This document shows, piece after piece, positions 33,896 through 43,200 of a stretch of 64,000 nt of DNA. The position numbers and the translations under genes are program-made. The notes beneath the pieces were generated by a model. That model saw only the letters and a program-made list of their open reading frames with translations. It had not been told where the DNA came from and made no database searches. The first letter of the stretch is position 1; the number at the start of each line of letters is the position of its first letter. The DNA comes from Paraprevotella xylaniphila YIT 11841 (GTDB taxonomy: Bacteria > Bacteroidota > Bacteroidia > Bacteroidales > Bacteroidaceae), in the NCBI RefSeq assembly GCF_000205165.1, contig NZ_GL883886.1:118491-182490 (forward strand), read 5' to 3'.

Positions 33896-34690
33896 TTATA
33901 CGGAAACCGCACCGGCAATGTGCGGCCAAGGGTTATAGTTTTCCAATGTGAAGTCTTCAAACTTGAAGTCGAAGATGCTTTTCACGTCCGGATTGAGTCT
34001 CATGCGAGGCAGGGGACGAGGTTCCCGGGTGAGTTGCAGTTTCACTTGTTCCAGATGGTTCTTATAGATATGTGTGTCTCCTAACGTGTGTACGAAGTCG
34101 CCTGCTTTCAGTCCCGTCACCTGTGCCATCATCATCAACAACAGGGCGTATGATGCGATATTGAAGGGAACACCGAGAAACGTATCCGCACTACGTTGGT
34201 AAAGCTGAAGGCTCAATTTCCCTTTAGCTACGTAAAACTGAAAAAAAGCATGGCAGGGAGGCAGGTTCATGTTCCCGAGGTCGCCGACGTTCCATGCACT
34301 GACGATGATACGGCGTGAATCGGGATTGTGTCTGATGGTATCCACAGCCTCTTGTATCTGGTCTATGAATCCACCTTTATAGTCCGGCCACGAACGCCAC
34401 TGATACCCGTAAATATGTCCCAGATCGCCGTTTTCATCTGCCCATTCATTCCATATCCTTACGCCGTGTTCCTGCAAATATTTCACGTTGGTATCGCCTT
34501 GCAGGAACCAGAGCAGTTCATGGATGATGGACTTCAGGTGTAACTTCTTTGTGGTAAGCAGCGGAAATCCTTCTTCGAGGTTGAACCGCATCTGATGGCC
34601 GAATACGCTGAGGGTGCCCGTACCTGTACGGTCGCTCTTCTCCACGCCTTCTTCCATTATCCTATGTAACAGGTCGAGATATTGTTTCAT
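33896..34690 (-). CDS. thyA: Thymidylate synthase
   Basis: This 264-residue enzyme converts dUMP to dTMP using methylene-tetrahydrofolate. The catalytic Cys is in [12 protein letters not shown] near residue 146. [16 protein letters not shown] near residue 21 binds phosphate. The length equals E. coli ThyA (264). It sits between a small membrane protein gene (13 bases upstream) and folA, forming an apparent three-gene transcript. Confidence 0.97.
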   Translation of the reverse strand: MKQYLDLLHRIMEEGVEKSDRTGTGTLSVFGHQMRFNLEEGFPLLTTKKLHLKSIIHELLWFLQGDTNVKYLQEHGVRIWNEWADENGDLGHIYGYQWRSWPDYKGGFIDQIQEAVDTIRHNPDSRRIIVSAWNVGDLGNMNLPPCHAFFQFYVAKGKLSLQLYQRSADTFLGVPFNIASYALLLMMMAQVTGLKAGDFVHTLGDTHIYKNHLEQVKLQLTREPRPLPRMRLNPDVKSIFDFKFEDFTLENYNPWPHIAGAVSV

Positions 34691-34703
34691 TCTTAATATT
34701 GTT

Positions 34704-35279
34704 TTATTTTTTTTTCTTATTGATAAGGGTGGTCAGCCAATCGTTGGCGGCTATGCAGAGCATGACTACGCCCACGACGAACAACAAGTCTGTGAAGTCG
34801 ATGATCCATTCAACGACGATAAGCCCTACCCCCCAACAGGCGTTCTTTATGGCAGATTGTTTGAGCATTTGGTTTCTCGTATCTTCGTCTATCGTCCGTC
34901 TTTCAGGGTCATACGCGGCTCTTTCTATCCTCCTGTTCTTCTCGCGGTGGGAACGGTATATCAGGTAGACGGCCAAAAGCACGAGGAGGGCAGGAATGAG
35001 GAACAGGATTACGGTAAGTATTGTAAAGAGCACACCGCCAATTCCGAGAAGTCCGGATAAAAAGTCCAAAACTCCTTCGTTTCCCAAATCGTCCATGAGA
35101 GAAAATGTGTGGGAGTAAACCGATGGGGGAGAACTCCACGTGCTATCGTCGGCCACGTCTTCCAAAGCCGACACCGTATCGGAGTAGACAGTGATGCCAT
35201 TTTGTGCCAAGACAATATTTTGTGCGAGACAAGCCCATAAAAGGCAAAGCCATATGACGGGAAATATAGGGCGTTTCAT
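34704..35279 (-). CDS. Small exported membrane protein of unknown function (DUF6249-like)
   Basis: This 191-residue protein has a signal peptide ([20 protein letters not shown]). It has a hydrophobic segment near residue 80 ([28 protein letters not shown]) followed by basic [11 protein letters not shown], and two more membrane segments at the C-terminus. The span plus basic stretch resembles Bacteroidetes DUF6249 proteins; this is a recollection of pattern, not a search. The ATG at 35279 opens the signal peptide and sits 26 bases after a consensus -7 box. The function is unknown, and its link to thyA is by operon position only. Confidence 0.75.
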   Translation of the reverse strand: MKRPIFPVIWLCLLWACLAQNIVLAQNGITVYSDTVSALEDVADDSTWSSPPSVYSHTFSLMDDLGNEGVLDFLSGLLGIGGVLFTILTVILFLIPALLVLLAVYLIYRSHREKNRRIERAAYDPERRTIDEDTRNQMLKQSAIKNACWGVGLIVVEWIIDFTDLLFVVGVVMLCIAANDWLTTLINKKKK

Positions 35280-35304
35280 GTGGTAAGCGGTTTGATTTAA
35301 TGTA

Positions 35305-35336
35305 CAAAGATAGCGAAAGGCGAGTGCAGAGACAAA
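35305..35336 (-). promoter_or_regulatory. Promoter P1 of the membrane protein-thyA-folA operon
   Basis: On the minus strand, TTTG (35336-35333) and TATCTTTG (35312-35305) have a 20-base spacer. The start codon at 35279 is 25 bases downstream. Confidence 0.8.
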
Positions 35337-35392
35337 TGAAAACAAAGTTTTCTGGTTTGGCTATGCCAAGCCGCATCCTATCTTCGTGGGAA

Positions 35393-35424
35393 CAAAGATA
35401 GCGAAAGGCGAGCGCAGAAGCAAA
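35393..35424 (-). promoter_or_regulatory. Duplicate promoter P2 of the same operon
   Basis: The same boxes, TTTG (35424-35421) and TATCTTTG (35400-35393), have the same 20-base spacer and sit 88 bases upstream of P1. Confidence 0.7.
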
Positions 35425-35495
35425 TTAAAATCCGTCCGATTTTGTTGTTCGCCACGTTTTTTTTGCGTACTTTTATCCTCATAAAATGATACGAC

Positions 35496-37007
35496 ATGAC
35501 ACGACCGGATATATCTCAGGAGTTTAAAGACTACGCCCTACGTTTGCTTGGTACGGAGCGTTATGCACGTTTTGCCCAAGCTTTGGATGAAGAACCTTCC
35601 GTGAGTGTGAGGCTGAATCCGTTCAAGTCCTTATGGGCCGGTCTTTCGACGGAATATTTGAATGGGGGAGATGGCCCGGTGCCTTGGGCTTCCGGTGAAG
35701 GAGGTTACCTAAGCGAACGTCCTCCGTTCACATTCGACCCATTATTCCATGCCGGTGCCTATTATGTACAAGAGGCTGCTTCCATGTTTCTCGGGCAGGT
35801 CTTATGCCGTTATGTAACCCGTCCGGTGATAGCGCTCGACCTTTGTGCTGCACCCGGCGGCAAGTCTACCCATATTCGTTCGTGTCTGCCGGAGGGTAGT
35901 CTGTTGGTGGCCAACGAACCCGTAAAGGCACGTGCTCAGGTTTTACTGGAGAATCTGACGAAGTGGGGACATCCTGACGTGGTAGTGACCAACAGTTATC
36001 CAAGGGATTTTGCCCGTTTGCCAGCCTTTTTCGACTTGTTGGTGACCGATGTGCCGTGCTCCGGCGAGGGGATGTTCCGAAAAGAAGAAGATGCCGTGAC
36101 AGGTTGGAGTATGGAGGCTGTCCGGATGTGCCGTGACCGTCAGCGTGAGATTTTGCGTGACGTATGGCCTTCGTTGAAGCCTGGTGGGTTGTTGGTGTAC
36201 AGTACTTGTACGCTGAATGCTTTAGAGGATGAGGAAAATGTGGCTTGGATAGCCGAAGAACTCGGTGCGGAAATACTTCCTCTTGATGTGGAACCGGGTT
36301 GGGGAGTCGTGGGGAACCTGCTTCCGCTCTCCTCTGTAAAAGATACGGTGAAGGCGGAAAGGCTTTTTCCCGTCGCCCATTTCATTCCCGGTTTTACTCG
36401 TGGAGAAGGCTTCTTTTTGGCCGTTTTACGAAAAAATGGTGAGGAAGGGGCTTCAGATTGTGGGATGTCCTCTGACTGGTATAAAAGTGAGCGTGTGAAG
36501 TCTAAAAAGAAACGTACTGTACAAGCTTCCGTTCCGGCTTTGCCTGCTTCCTGCCGGTCATGGTTGCTTCATGCCGATACCTTTGATTTCGTTTCCGACG
36601 GACCGGTGTGGACGGCTATACGTGCTTCATTCTCCCGTCAGATAGGCTTGTTGAGAGAATCGGTTAAAGTATGGCAGGTTGGTGTTCCGTTGGCTACGGT
36701 AAAGGGGAAGGACTATATTCCGCTTCACGCTTTAGCGATGTCCGTCGACTTGAATCGTGCGGCTTTCCCGGTTGTCCCCGTTTCCTACGACATGGCGGTG
36801 CCCTATTTACGTAAAGAAGTGCTTGTCTTGCCTCCCGACACTCCTAAAGGTTACGTGTTGCTGACGTTTCAGGACACTCCGATCGGTTTCGTGAAAAATA
36901 TAGGCGGACGGGCCAATAACCTTTATCCACAGGAGTGGAAAATACGGACAAGCTATCTTTCGACTTATAGTTTAAAAGGAGATTTATGGCGTAAATCAAT
37001 AGAATAA
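35496..37007 (+). CDS. rRNA cytosine-C5 methyltransferase (RsmF/NOP2-Sun type)
   Basis: This 503-residue SAM-dependent methyltransferase has the SAM motif LDLCAAPGGKSTHIRS near residue 125, VTDVPCSGEGMFRKEEDAV near residue 187 (the releasing Cys in the PC motif) and the catalytic YSTCTLNALEDEENV near residue 235. The C-terminal part (residues 340-503) carries a PUA-like/RsmF-type RNA-binding extension. It should methylate a cytosine in 16S rRNA; the exact position is not deducible. It is divergent from the thyA operon, with the duplicated promoter between them. Confidence 0.92.
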   Translation: MTRPDISQEFKDYALRLLGTERYARFAQALDEEPSVSVRLNPFKSLWAGLSTEYLNGGDGPVPWASGEGGYLSERPPFTFDPLFHAGAYYVQEAASMFLGQVLCRYVTRPVIALDLCAAPGGKSTHIRSCLPEGSLLVANEPVKARAQVLLENLTKWGHPDVVVTNSYPRDFARLPAFFDLLVTDVPCSGEGMFRKEEDAVTGWSMEAVRMCRDRQREILRDVWPSLKPGGLLVYSTCTLNALEDEENVAWIAEELGAEILPLDVEPGWGVVGNLLPLSSVKDTVKAERLFPVAHFIPGFTRGEGFFLAVLRKNGEEGASDCGMSSDWYKSERVKSKKKRTVQASVPALPASCRSWLLHADTFDFVSDGPVWTAIRASFSRQIGLLRESVKVWQVGVPLATVKGKDYIPLHALAMSVDLNRAAFPVVPVSYDMAVPYLRKEVLVLPPDTPKGYVLLTFQDTPIGFVKNIGGRANNLYPQEWKIRTSYLSTYSLKGDLWRKSIE

Positions 37008-37166
37008 AGTGAAAAATGCTAAAAAATAATATATTTCTCTCTTGTTACTTGCTTTCTTATTCTGTAAATGCTATATTTAAAGCCTGAGAGTGTGAATGGA
37101 TTGAAGCGATGAGAGTTCTACTCACACCGTAGATGTCTAATTGTCTAACTTAATCTATACAGCGCT

Positions 37167-37637
37167 ATGAAAATTTTATTTATCGGTTCAGGGTGCGCCT
37201 GTAGGTTACCTTTTGTAGAATATCTTTTTAAGAAGAAAATACAAGAGGCAGAGGTGCCGGATATTGAAGTAGAGTCCGCCGATATGGCCATGTGGGGAGT
37301 CACTTCTCATGAAAGTGTGGTTCCGGAAAGCAGTGGTCCTGATAAAGTAGGCAACTTACTGAATCAGGCCGATTTTATCGTGGTTATGGAAGGACGGCAG
37401 CGCAACTTTCTGACACGTTTTATGGATTACAGTAGTTGGAATAAAATTCACTTATTCTTGGATTATTGTACATCTGAGAAGGAACATCTGGTAGGTTCCG
37501 TGTGTGGCGATCTCGATTATCAGACGCAGGATGAAGAGATGAGTAATGGTTGTATGAATCTGATAGCTCGCATAAAGGCTTTTTTGAAGGAGCATTTAAG
37601 CGAGAAAACGGAAATCTCCACATTGATGCCGGCTTAA
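37167..37637 (+). CDS. Low-molecular-weight phosphatase-like protein lacking the catalytic cysteine
   Basis: This 156-residue protein follows the fold pattern of low-molecular-weight protein tyrosine phosphatases: an N-terminal beta strand and P-loop, FIVVMEGRQRNFL in the middle and a C-terminal helix. The P-loop, which should read CxxxxxR(S/T), reads FIGSGCACRLP instead. The residue six before the Arg is Gly, and the following Ser/Thr is Leu. The usual C-terminal Asp-Pro acid is also not evident. It is probably a pseudo-enzyme or a protein of different chemistry, unless a shifted Cys10 or Cys12 acts. It lies upstream of a decayed TonB-domain gene. Confidence 0.6.
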   Translation: MKILFIGSGCACRLPFVEYLFKKKIQEAEVPDIEVESADMAMWGVTSHESVVPESSGPDKVGNLLNQADFIVVMEGRQRNFLTRFMDYSSWNKIHLFLDYCTSEKEHLVGSVCGDLDYQTQDEEMSNGCMNLIARIKAFLKEHLSEKTEISTLMPA

Positions 37638-37640
37638 ACG

Positions 37641-37685
37641 ATAAAGCATATCGGGCAGGGACATTCCATGTCGGGTATGCTTTAT
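37641..37685. other. Stable hairpin after the phosphatase-like gene
   Basis: ATAAAGCATA (37641-37650) pairs with TATGCTTTAT (37676-37685), and an inner stem GACAT/ATGTC closes a TCC loop. No T-run follows, so it may be a processing or stability element rather than an intrinsic terminator. Confidence 0.6.
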
Positions 37686-37703
37686 GATTAGAAATGAAGG
37701 AAT

Positions 37704-38059
37704 ATGTGTTTGGTGAAAACTATTGTGAGTCTCCTTGTGATGCTTATGGCGGGGTTGCAAAGTGTGCAATCGCAAAATTGGGTTATTGTGAAAGAACGGT
37801 CTGTAGGAGTGGATTCTGAAAGTTTGAGGGTTGGAGGCGTTTTGGGGAAAGCGAAAAAAGGTGTGGTATTATGCCAACGGGACGGTGTGGAAACAAGGCA
37901 TGTATGGCCTTCTTATCGAAAAATATAAAGTATCCGCCAGTTTGTGTATCTGAAGAAGCGAGTGGAAGAGTATATATGCAATTTGTGGTGGAAAAAGATG
38001 GGGAAATCTGCCAAATCAGGGTGTTGTTTTCTTTACCGGTAAAGTTCGGGTTGAAATAG
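37704..38059 (+). pseudogene. Broken TonB C-terminal domain protein
   Basis: The frame starting at 37704 opens with a signal peptide (MCLVKTIVSLLVMLMAGLQS). A second frame from about 37871 encodes ACMAFLSKNIKYPPVCV and GRVYMQFVVEKDGEI, nearly the same as the C-terminal domain of tonB at 27.8 kb (ACMKWLSDNIKYPPICV). The two frames differ (37704 versus 37871), so a frameshift separates them. About 33 residues between the IRV and FSLPVKFGL segments are missing. It is a decayed paralogue. Confidence 0.8.
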
Positions 38060-38074
38060 GCATGAGGAAAAAGA

Positions 38075-40096
38075 TTACTGCTCTTTTGCCTCCGTGTTGT
38101 TTTTCGGGGTTTCCGGAGTATCGAACAAACCGTAAGTGGTACGGAGGACGCGGAATTCCGTCCGGCGGTTCAGGGCGTTGCAGATTTCCTGCTGTTCTTC
38201 TGGCAGTTTTTTGATGAAAGCCTCCGTCAATGTGTCGTTCTCATGCAGGAACGGGTACCGTTCCGTCAATCGTTTGCGGATGACTTTCGGGCGTGTCTCG
38301 CCATATCCGATGGGAGTCAGGCGGTCGGTAGCGACGCCGTGTGCTATCAGGTACTTCACCACTGATTCTGCCCGGCGTTGGGAGAGGCGGATATTGTATT
38401 CATCCCTTCCCCGGTAGTCGCAATGCGAGCTGAGTTCAATCGTGATGTTCGGGTTGTCTTCCATGAGCGTGACGAGGGAGTCCAGTGCAAGAGTAGAAGA
38501 GTCCGTGAGTTCCGCACTGTCGAAGGCGTAAAATACATTGTCTACCAGTACGGGAGCTGTGATGGAAGCCAGTTCGAACTGAAGTACGTATTCTTTGCTT
38601 ATGCTGCTAGTGTCCACTCGCAGTTGTTCTTTATGGTTCAGGAATCCCTTGCACGTACCTAAGAATACATAGTCTACATTGGGTTGGATTTCTTGGGTAA
38701 AAGAACCGTCTCCTTTCACGCTCAGTTTCAAGTTTGTCCCGTCGTTGCCCACCATGTAAACCAGGCCTTCCGGCAGTTCATAGCCGTCTTTTTCGTAGAC
38801 CCATCCTTTGACCGTAAGCAATACTTCCGGGCATTCGAAACTCATGATGTGGTCCCACCCTCGGGCATCTCCCCGGTTGGTGCTGAAAAATCCCCGGTTG
38901 TGCAGTCCGTCAAAAGTCATGGCAAAATCATCTCCTTGCGAATTCATCGGATATTTCAGGTTTTCTACGGTCCATGTACCCGCACTGTCCTGTTCGGCCT
39001 TGAATAAGTCTAATCCGCCCATGCCAACGTGTCCGTCGGAGGAAAAATACAAATCTCCGTTCGGACGGAATGAAGGGAACATTTCATTCCCCGGAGTATT
39101 GATGGGTTCGCCGAGATTATCCACTCCGCCTAATCCATGTTCTCCTATTTCTATTCGCCAGATGTCCAAGCCTCCTAATCCTCCCGGCATGTCGGATACG
39201 AAATACAGCCATCTGCCATCCGGCGATACGGTAGGATGGGCAAAGGAGGATAAAGTGTCTTTTGTGATTTCCAATAATTTGGGTGCACTCCAACTGGCAT
39301 CCGTGCGTTCCGAGGTATAAATTTGTGCATATCGTGGATATTCGGGGTCATGCGTGCAACGGGTGAAATACATTGTTTTGCCGTCCGGCGAAAAGGCGCA
39401 GGCTCCTTCATCGTATTCGCTGTTTACTTCGGATTCTACCAGTTCCGGTGCCTGCCATTTCCCTTTATCGTCTTTTCTGGAGATAAAGATATCACCGGAC
39501 TTGATACCCGTAATGCCGCTCAGTTCGTTGCCTGTTGCCTGTGGGCGTGTGGAAGTCAGATACAGCATGTCCATGTCATCACCTGCCAACATCGGGCAAT
39601 AGTCCGAGCGTCGGGCATTGAGTAGCGGTTCTTTCCTTATCGAATACAGTGTCGGTTTCTGTTTCCAGATGGGTGCCATGGTACAGCCCTGTAGTCCGTG
39701 ACGTGCCAATACGTCGTTTGGTTTGTACTGAAGGTAAATCTCATAATTCTGCAACGCCTTTTTATAATCGCCGTTTTTGCGTTGCATTTCAGCCAAATAA
39801 AAATAAACGATGCTGTCCGGGTAGTTGTATCGTGCTGCATTTTGGTATGATCCGATGGCCCGTGAAGTATAATTGATGCGCCGGTAGCAGTCCGCAGCTT
39901 TGTAGGCCCGTTCGCCCCTCTTGGCGCGTTCCTTGGGTTTGGTGCGCATATAGGCTTTACGGTATTCGGCTGCCGCTTCGAAGTATTCTCCTATGGCATA
40001 GAATTTATCTCCCTTTTTCACATTGCTTTCCGCGCTACAGCTTGCGAGCCATAACGTCACAAAAATACCCCCAAAAAGAGAAATCCATTTTTTCAT
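38075..40096 (-). CDS. porE: PorE-like T9SS lipoprotein: TPR, beta-propeller, CRD and OmpA domains
   Basis: This 673-residue protein has a signal peptide with lipobox LWLASCS (Cys about 20). TPR-like helices (residues 25-140) are followed by a WD40/PD40-type propeller (about 180-430; FSPDGKTMYFTR, VSPDGRWLYFVS, FRPNGDLYFSSD), a carboxypeptidase-regulatory-like domain (about 435-510) and an OmpA peptidoglycan-binding domain (about 525-640, with LSSHCDYRGRDEYNIRLSQRRAESV). Domain order and length match PorE of the P. gingivalis T9SS, which tethers the machine to peptidoglycan. The ATG at 40096 is preferred over a TTG six codons upstream. Confidence 0.82.
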   Translation of the reverse strand: MKKWISLFGGIFVTLWLASCSAESNVKKGDKFYAIGEYFEAAAEYRKAYMRTKPKERAKRGERAYKAADCYRRINYTSRAIGSYQNAARYNYPDSIVYFYLAEMQRKNGDYKKALQNYEIYLQYKPNDVLARHGLQGCTMAPIWKQKPTLYSIRKEPLLNARRSDYCPMLAGDDMDMLYLTSTRPQATGNELSGITGIKSGDIFISRKDDKGKWQAPELVESEVNSEYDEGACAFSPDGKTMYFTRCTHDPEYPRYAQIYTSERTDASWSAPKLLEITKDTLSSFAHPTVSPDGRWLYFVSDMPGGLGGLDIWRIEIGEHGLGGVDNLGEPINTPGNEMFPSFRPNGDLYFSSDGHVGMGGLDLFKAEQDSAGTWTVENLKYPMNSQGDDFAMTFDGLHNRGFFSTNRGDARGWDHIMSFECPEVLLTVKGWVYEKDGYELPEGLVYMVGNDGTNLKLSVKGDGSFTQEIQPNVDYVFLGTCKGFLNHKEQLRVDTSSISKEYVLQFELASITAPVLVDNVFYAFDSAELTDSSTLALDSLVTLMEDNPNITIELSSHCDYRGRDEYNIRLSQRRAESVVKYLIAHGVATDRLTPIGYGETRPKVIRKRLTERYPFLHENDTLTEAFIKKLPEEQQEICNALNRRTEFRVLRTTYGLFDTPETPKNNTEAKEQ

Positions 40097-40111
40097 ATTC
40101 CATTCGGTATG

Positions 40112-40119
40112 CAAATATA
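40112..40119 (-). promoter_or_regulatory. Candidate -7 element for the porE-like gene
   Basis: TATATTTG on the minus strand lies 15 bases before the ATG at 40096, which would leave a very short leader of under 10 bases. No TTTG at -33. Confidence 0.4.
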
Positions 40120-40219
40120 ATTTTTTTATTTCATTTACCGTTGGAACTAACGGATTTTTTTGAACCGAAATGGATTCAGGAGTATCTTTTTGAGGGTGTC
40201 TTGTTAGATAGACGGAACG

Positions 40220-43200
40220 CTAACGAATGACAACCTTTTCTTGTTTCATGGTGCCGTCGTTGAACAGTGTCTGTCGGATATAAATGCCTTTCTGCAAATT
40301 GGTAGTTCGTATGCCGTCTAATGTATAGTAGAGTTTACGTATGACGGTATGGTTTCCCGTTTGGGTCTCAGGTATGCTGCTGCCTTCTATGGGAATAAAT
40401 TCAAAAGGATAATCGTTAGGTTCTTCTGTTGCAGCGAAATTTATGTTCCCGTTTTCGTCCACATTCCAGAATATTTTACCCGATCGTGCGGATTTCTGTA
40501 TGGCCAGAGGTGTTATGCCTTTGGCTCCGCTGAGGCGGAACATCCTTGTGGATGTTGTTTTCCATGTCCCGTCATCTTTCAGATAGGCTTGGTCCAATAA
40601 AGACATGAAACCGCATGCTGTGGAAGGCGGTCTGTTGTCCACATACCATTGTTGGGCTTTGTTCTCTTCTCTTCCTTTCGGTTCAAAGGATGGAACCGTG
40701 CCGTTCCCATGGTTGGTCAGGTAAGTGTCATATCCTCTGTGTCGGATATAATAATAGCCGACCGGGATAGTTCGGTAATTGTTGTCTTTTACATAAATTT
40801 GATAGTTGAGGGTGGTGGAGTGGTTTCCTGCCGTATAAGAAAGGCTATACGTCCCGGAAGTCTGTATGTCGTTGATTACAAGTTCGTCTCCTGTCGAATC
40901 GTCGTTCCATAGGTAACTTCCGTTCACCATGAAGTCGGATGGGGTGACAGAAAGGGTCACGTTGTCCCCTTGTTCCACTATGGCCATGGAGGAGTCCGTG
41001 TAGCGTCCTCCGTTGACAGTGATGTCCGGACGGGCAATTTGCACGTTGATATGGAATGTCACCTTTTGTTTCCGTCCACCTTGTCCGATGAATAATACGG
41101 ATACGTTCCGGCTAGTTGTCACGTTCGGCAAAGTGATGGACGGACCGGTGGCTCCGTTTTCCCATGTGTAATATCCCCAACCCATCTTTGCTTGGACTTC
41201 GAGGGTTACGGGGTTGCCGTATAGGATGTTGACCGTGCGGGTTTGCAATTTGTTTCCATTGGCAGTAATAAAAGGTATAATGTCGCTTTCTTCGCAATCT
41301 CCTGCTACGGCAATGGTGAACGCCTGTTCGCTTTCCACGCCTTTTTCATTGGTGTAAGTCACGCGCCATACACCGCTCTTGTTCGCCACAATCGTAATGT
41401 CCTTGGATGTCTCTCCGTTGTTCCATTTCCATTTCCCGGTGTCTGCCGTGCCAACCGGAAGTTGGGGCTTCAGCGTGACGATAGTGCCAACCGGGAGGGC
41501 GTTGGTCGGTGCTATGGCATAGGTGTTGGTAAGCCCGCCAAGTTCGTTGCGGGGTACTGTTGTTCCATTATATTCCATGACAGGGGTGAGTGGTGTGGGC
41601 ACTTGGTCAGGTTGTGCGAAGTCTCGGGTGTTCATCAGCACGGAATAGCCCATGTGGTCGTATCCTCCGCTGACACTGCCCTGTCCGCCTCCGTCAATAC
41701 CCATTTTTTCGTAAGCCATTTCAGAGAAAGGCATTTTCACGCCTTTGATGCCCTCGTAATGTCCGATGACGGTGCCCCAGTACGGACGAATTTGTTCTCC
41801 CAGTGCCGGTGATTTTTGTAGCCACGACCGGTTGTCCCACCAAGCTAATCCCCGGTCGGCATAATGATAGTCGGTCCAAGGCAGGTTAGGCACGCTTTGC
41901 GTCTGTGCCGCCAAATATTCGATGCCGGCGGCCAGACGGTTGTCCATGTAGGAAAACAGGTCGTCTCCTTGGTTCCATCCGATGTGTGCCACATCCACAG
42001 CCAATCCTGCAGCCATGGCAGCGTGACCGATGTCGCGACCGCTTTCCTGCATCTGTCCCAATTTTCCGTACGCACCTGTTTCCAACTCCGAATTTTGTGT
42101 CGTGACCACCAGATTGCCTATGAATTCTGTCAGTCCGTCATTCAAAATCGGGTTGGCTGTACGTGGGTCTACGAAAGTACCTACTTGGTCGTATTTGTAG
42201 AAAGAAAGGCCTTGGTTATAAAGGAACACGTCATCACAAAGGATGCCGATGCTCATTACGGCCAATACGTTGCACAATCCCCAGTTCGACCAATAATGCC
42301 CAGGGCACTTCCCCCATCCTCCGGAGTTTTCCCACGTGCCGTTTCGGCCATGTAGGAATCCTATACAAGAAGGATACCACACATTGAGCATCCATCGTTT
42401 GAACTCTGCAAAGTCTTCTGCATTCCAACCCTCGTAGTCGCGTACCAGTTCGGCTGCGTTGGCAAAAGCATAACCGTATAGTCCGGCTGCCAACGCATAA
42501 TTGGAGTCTCCGCCGATGGCTTTCGTCGTGCGTGCCCAAGCCATAAGGACGTCTACGGCGTGGCGGGCGTGTTCTTCCGACCTGTCTATTTTCCAACGAA
42601 GCGCATTCTGGTAAGCGATGGTGGCACCGCGTGCGGCGTTGATATAGTTTTCCCCTACTCCTCCGCCACGGACAATGGTTTCAACGGGATAGGTGGCGGC
42701 ATTGGATTGTGAATAAGCCGCGTTTTTCAGTACATTGTATGCGGCTATGACTTTTGCGTTGCCGTCCTTCAACTGTTGCCGTATGCGTTCAAAGTCCTCA
42801 TCGGTGTGGAGCGCACCGGGATGTCGGAATCCTTTGTCCGTATCATAGCCTTCCACGACATCCTCGTCATCGAATTCAAATCCGTCAGTGGCTTTCAACG
42901 TGTTCTGTGCTGCGGCCAAGGCTTTGATTTGTTTGTCAATGACGTTTTGGTTCACTTTTCCTTCCTCAGCGAGGGTTTTGGCCATGTTGATTTCATCCAG
43001 GTAAATCGCCACGGCAGCTTCCGGATAAATTGCAGCATGCCCGGCCAAGAAATCTTCTGCTTCCCGGATGGCGGTTCGCAGGGCTGTGAAATCGCCGGGG
43101 GTACCATAGCGGAATTCATGCTCCAAATCTTCGGTGATTTGTGAGAGGGCGTTGATTTCCGCCGTGCCCAATACTTTGCCGTAAAGTCTGATGTCGCTCA

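Larger units (their letters stand above)
35303..35432. repeat. Direct repeat containing two copies of a promoter module
   Basis: About 40 bases starting with ACAAAGATAGCGAAAGGCGA at 35303 recur, with few changes, 88 bases further on near 35391. Both copies carry a complete minus-strand promoter. The segment between them holds an 8-bp hairpin (GGTTTGGC/GCCAAGCC). Confidence 0.8.
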
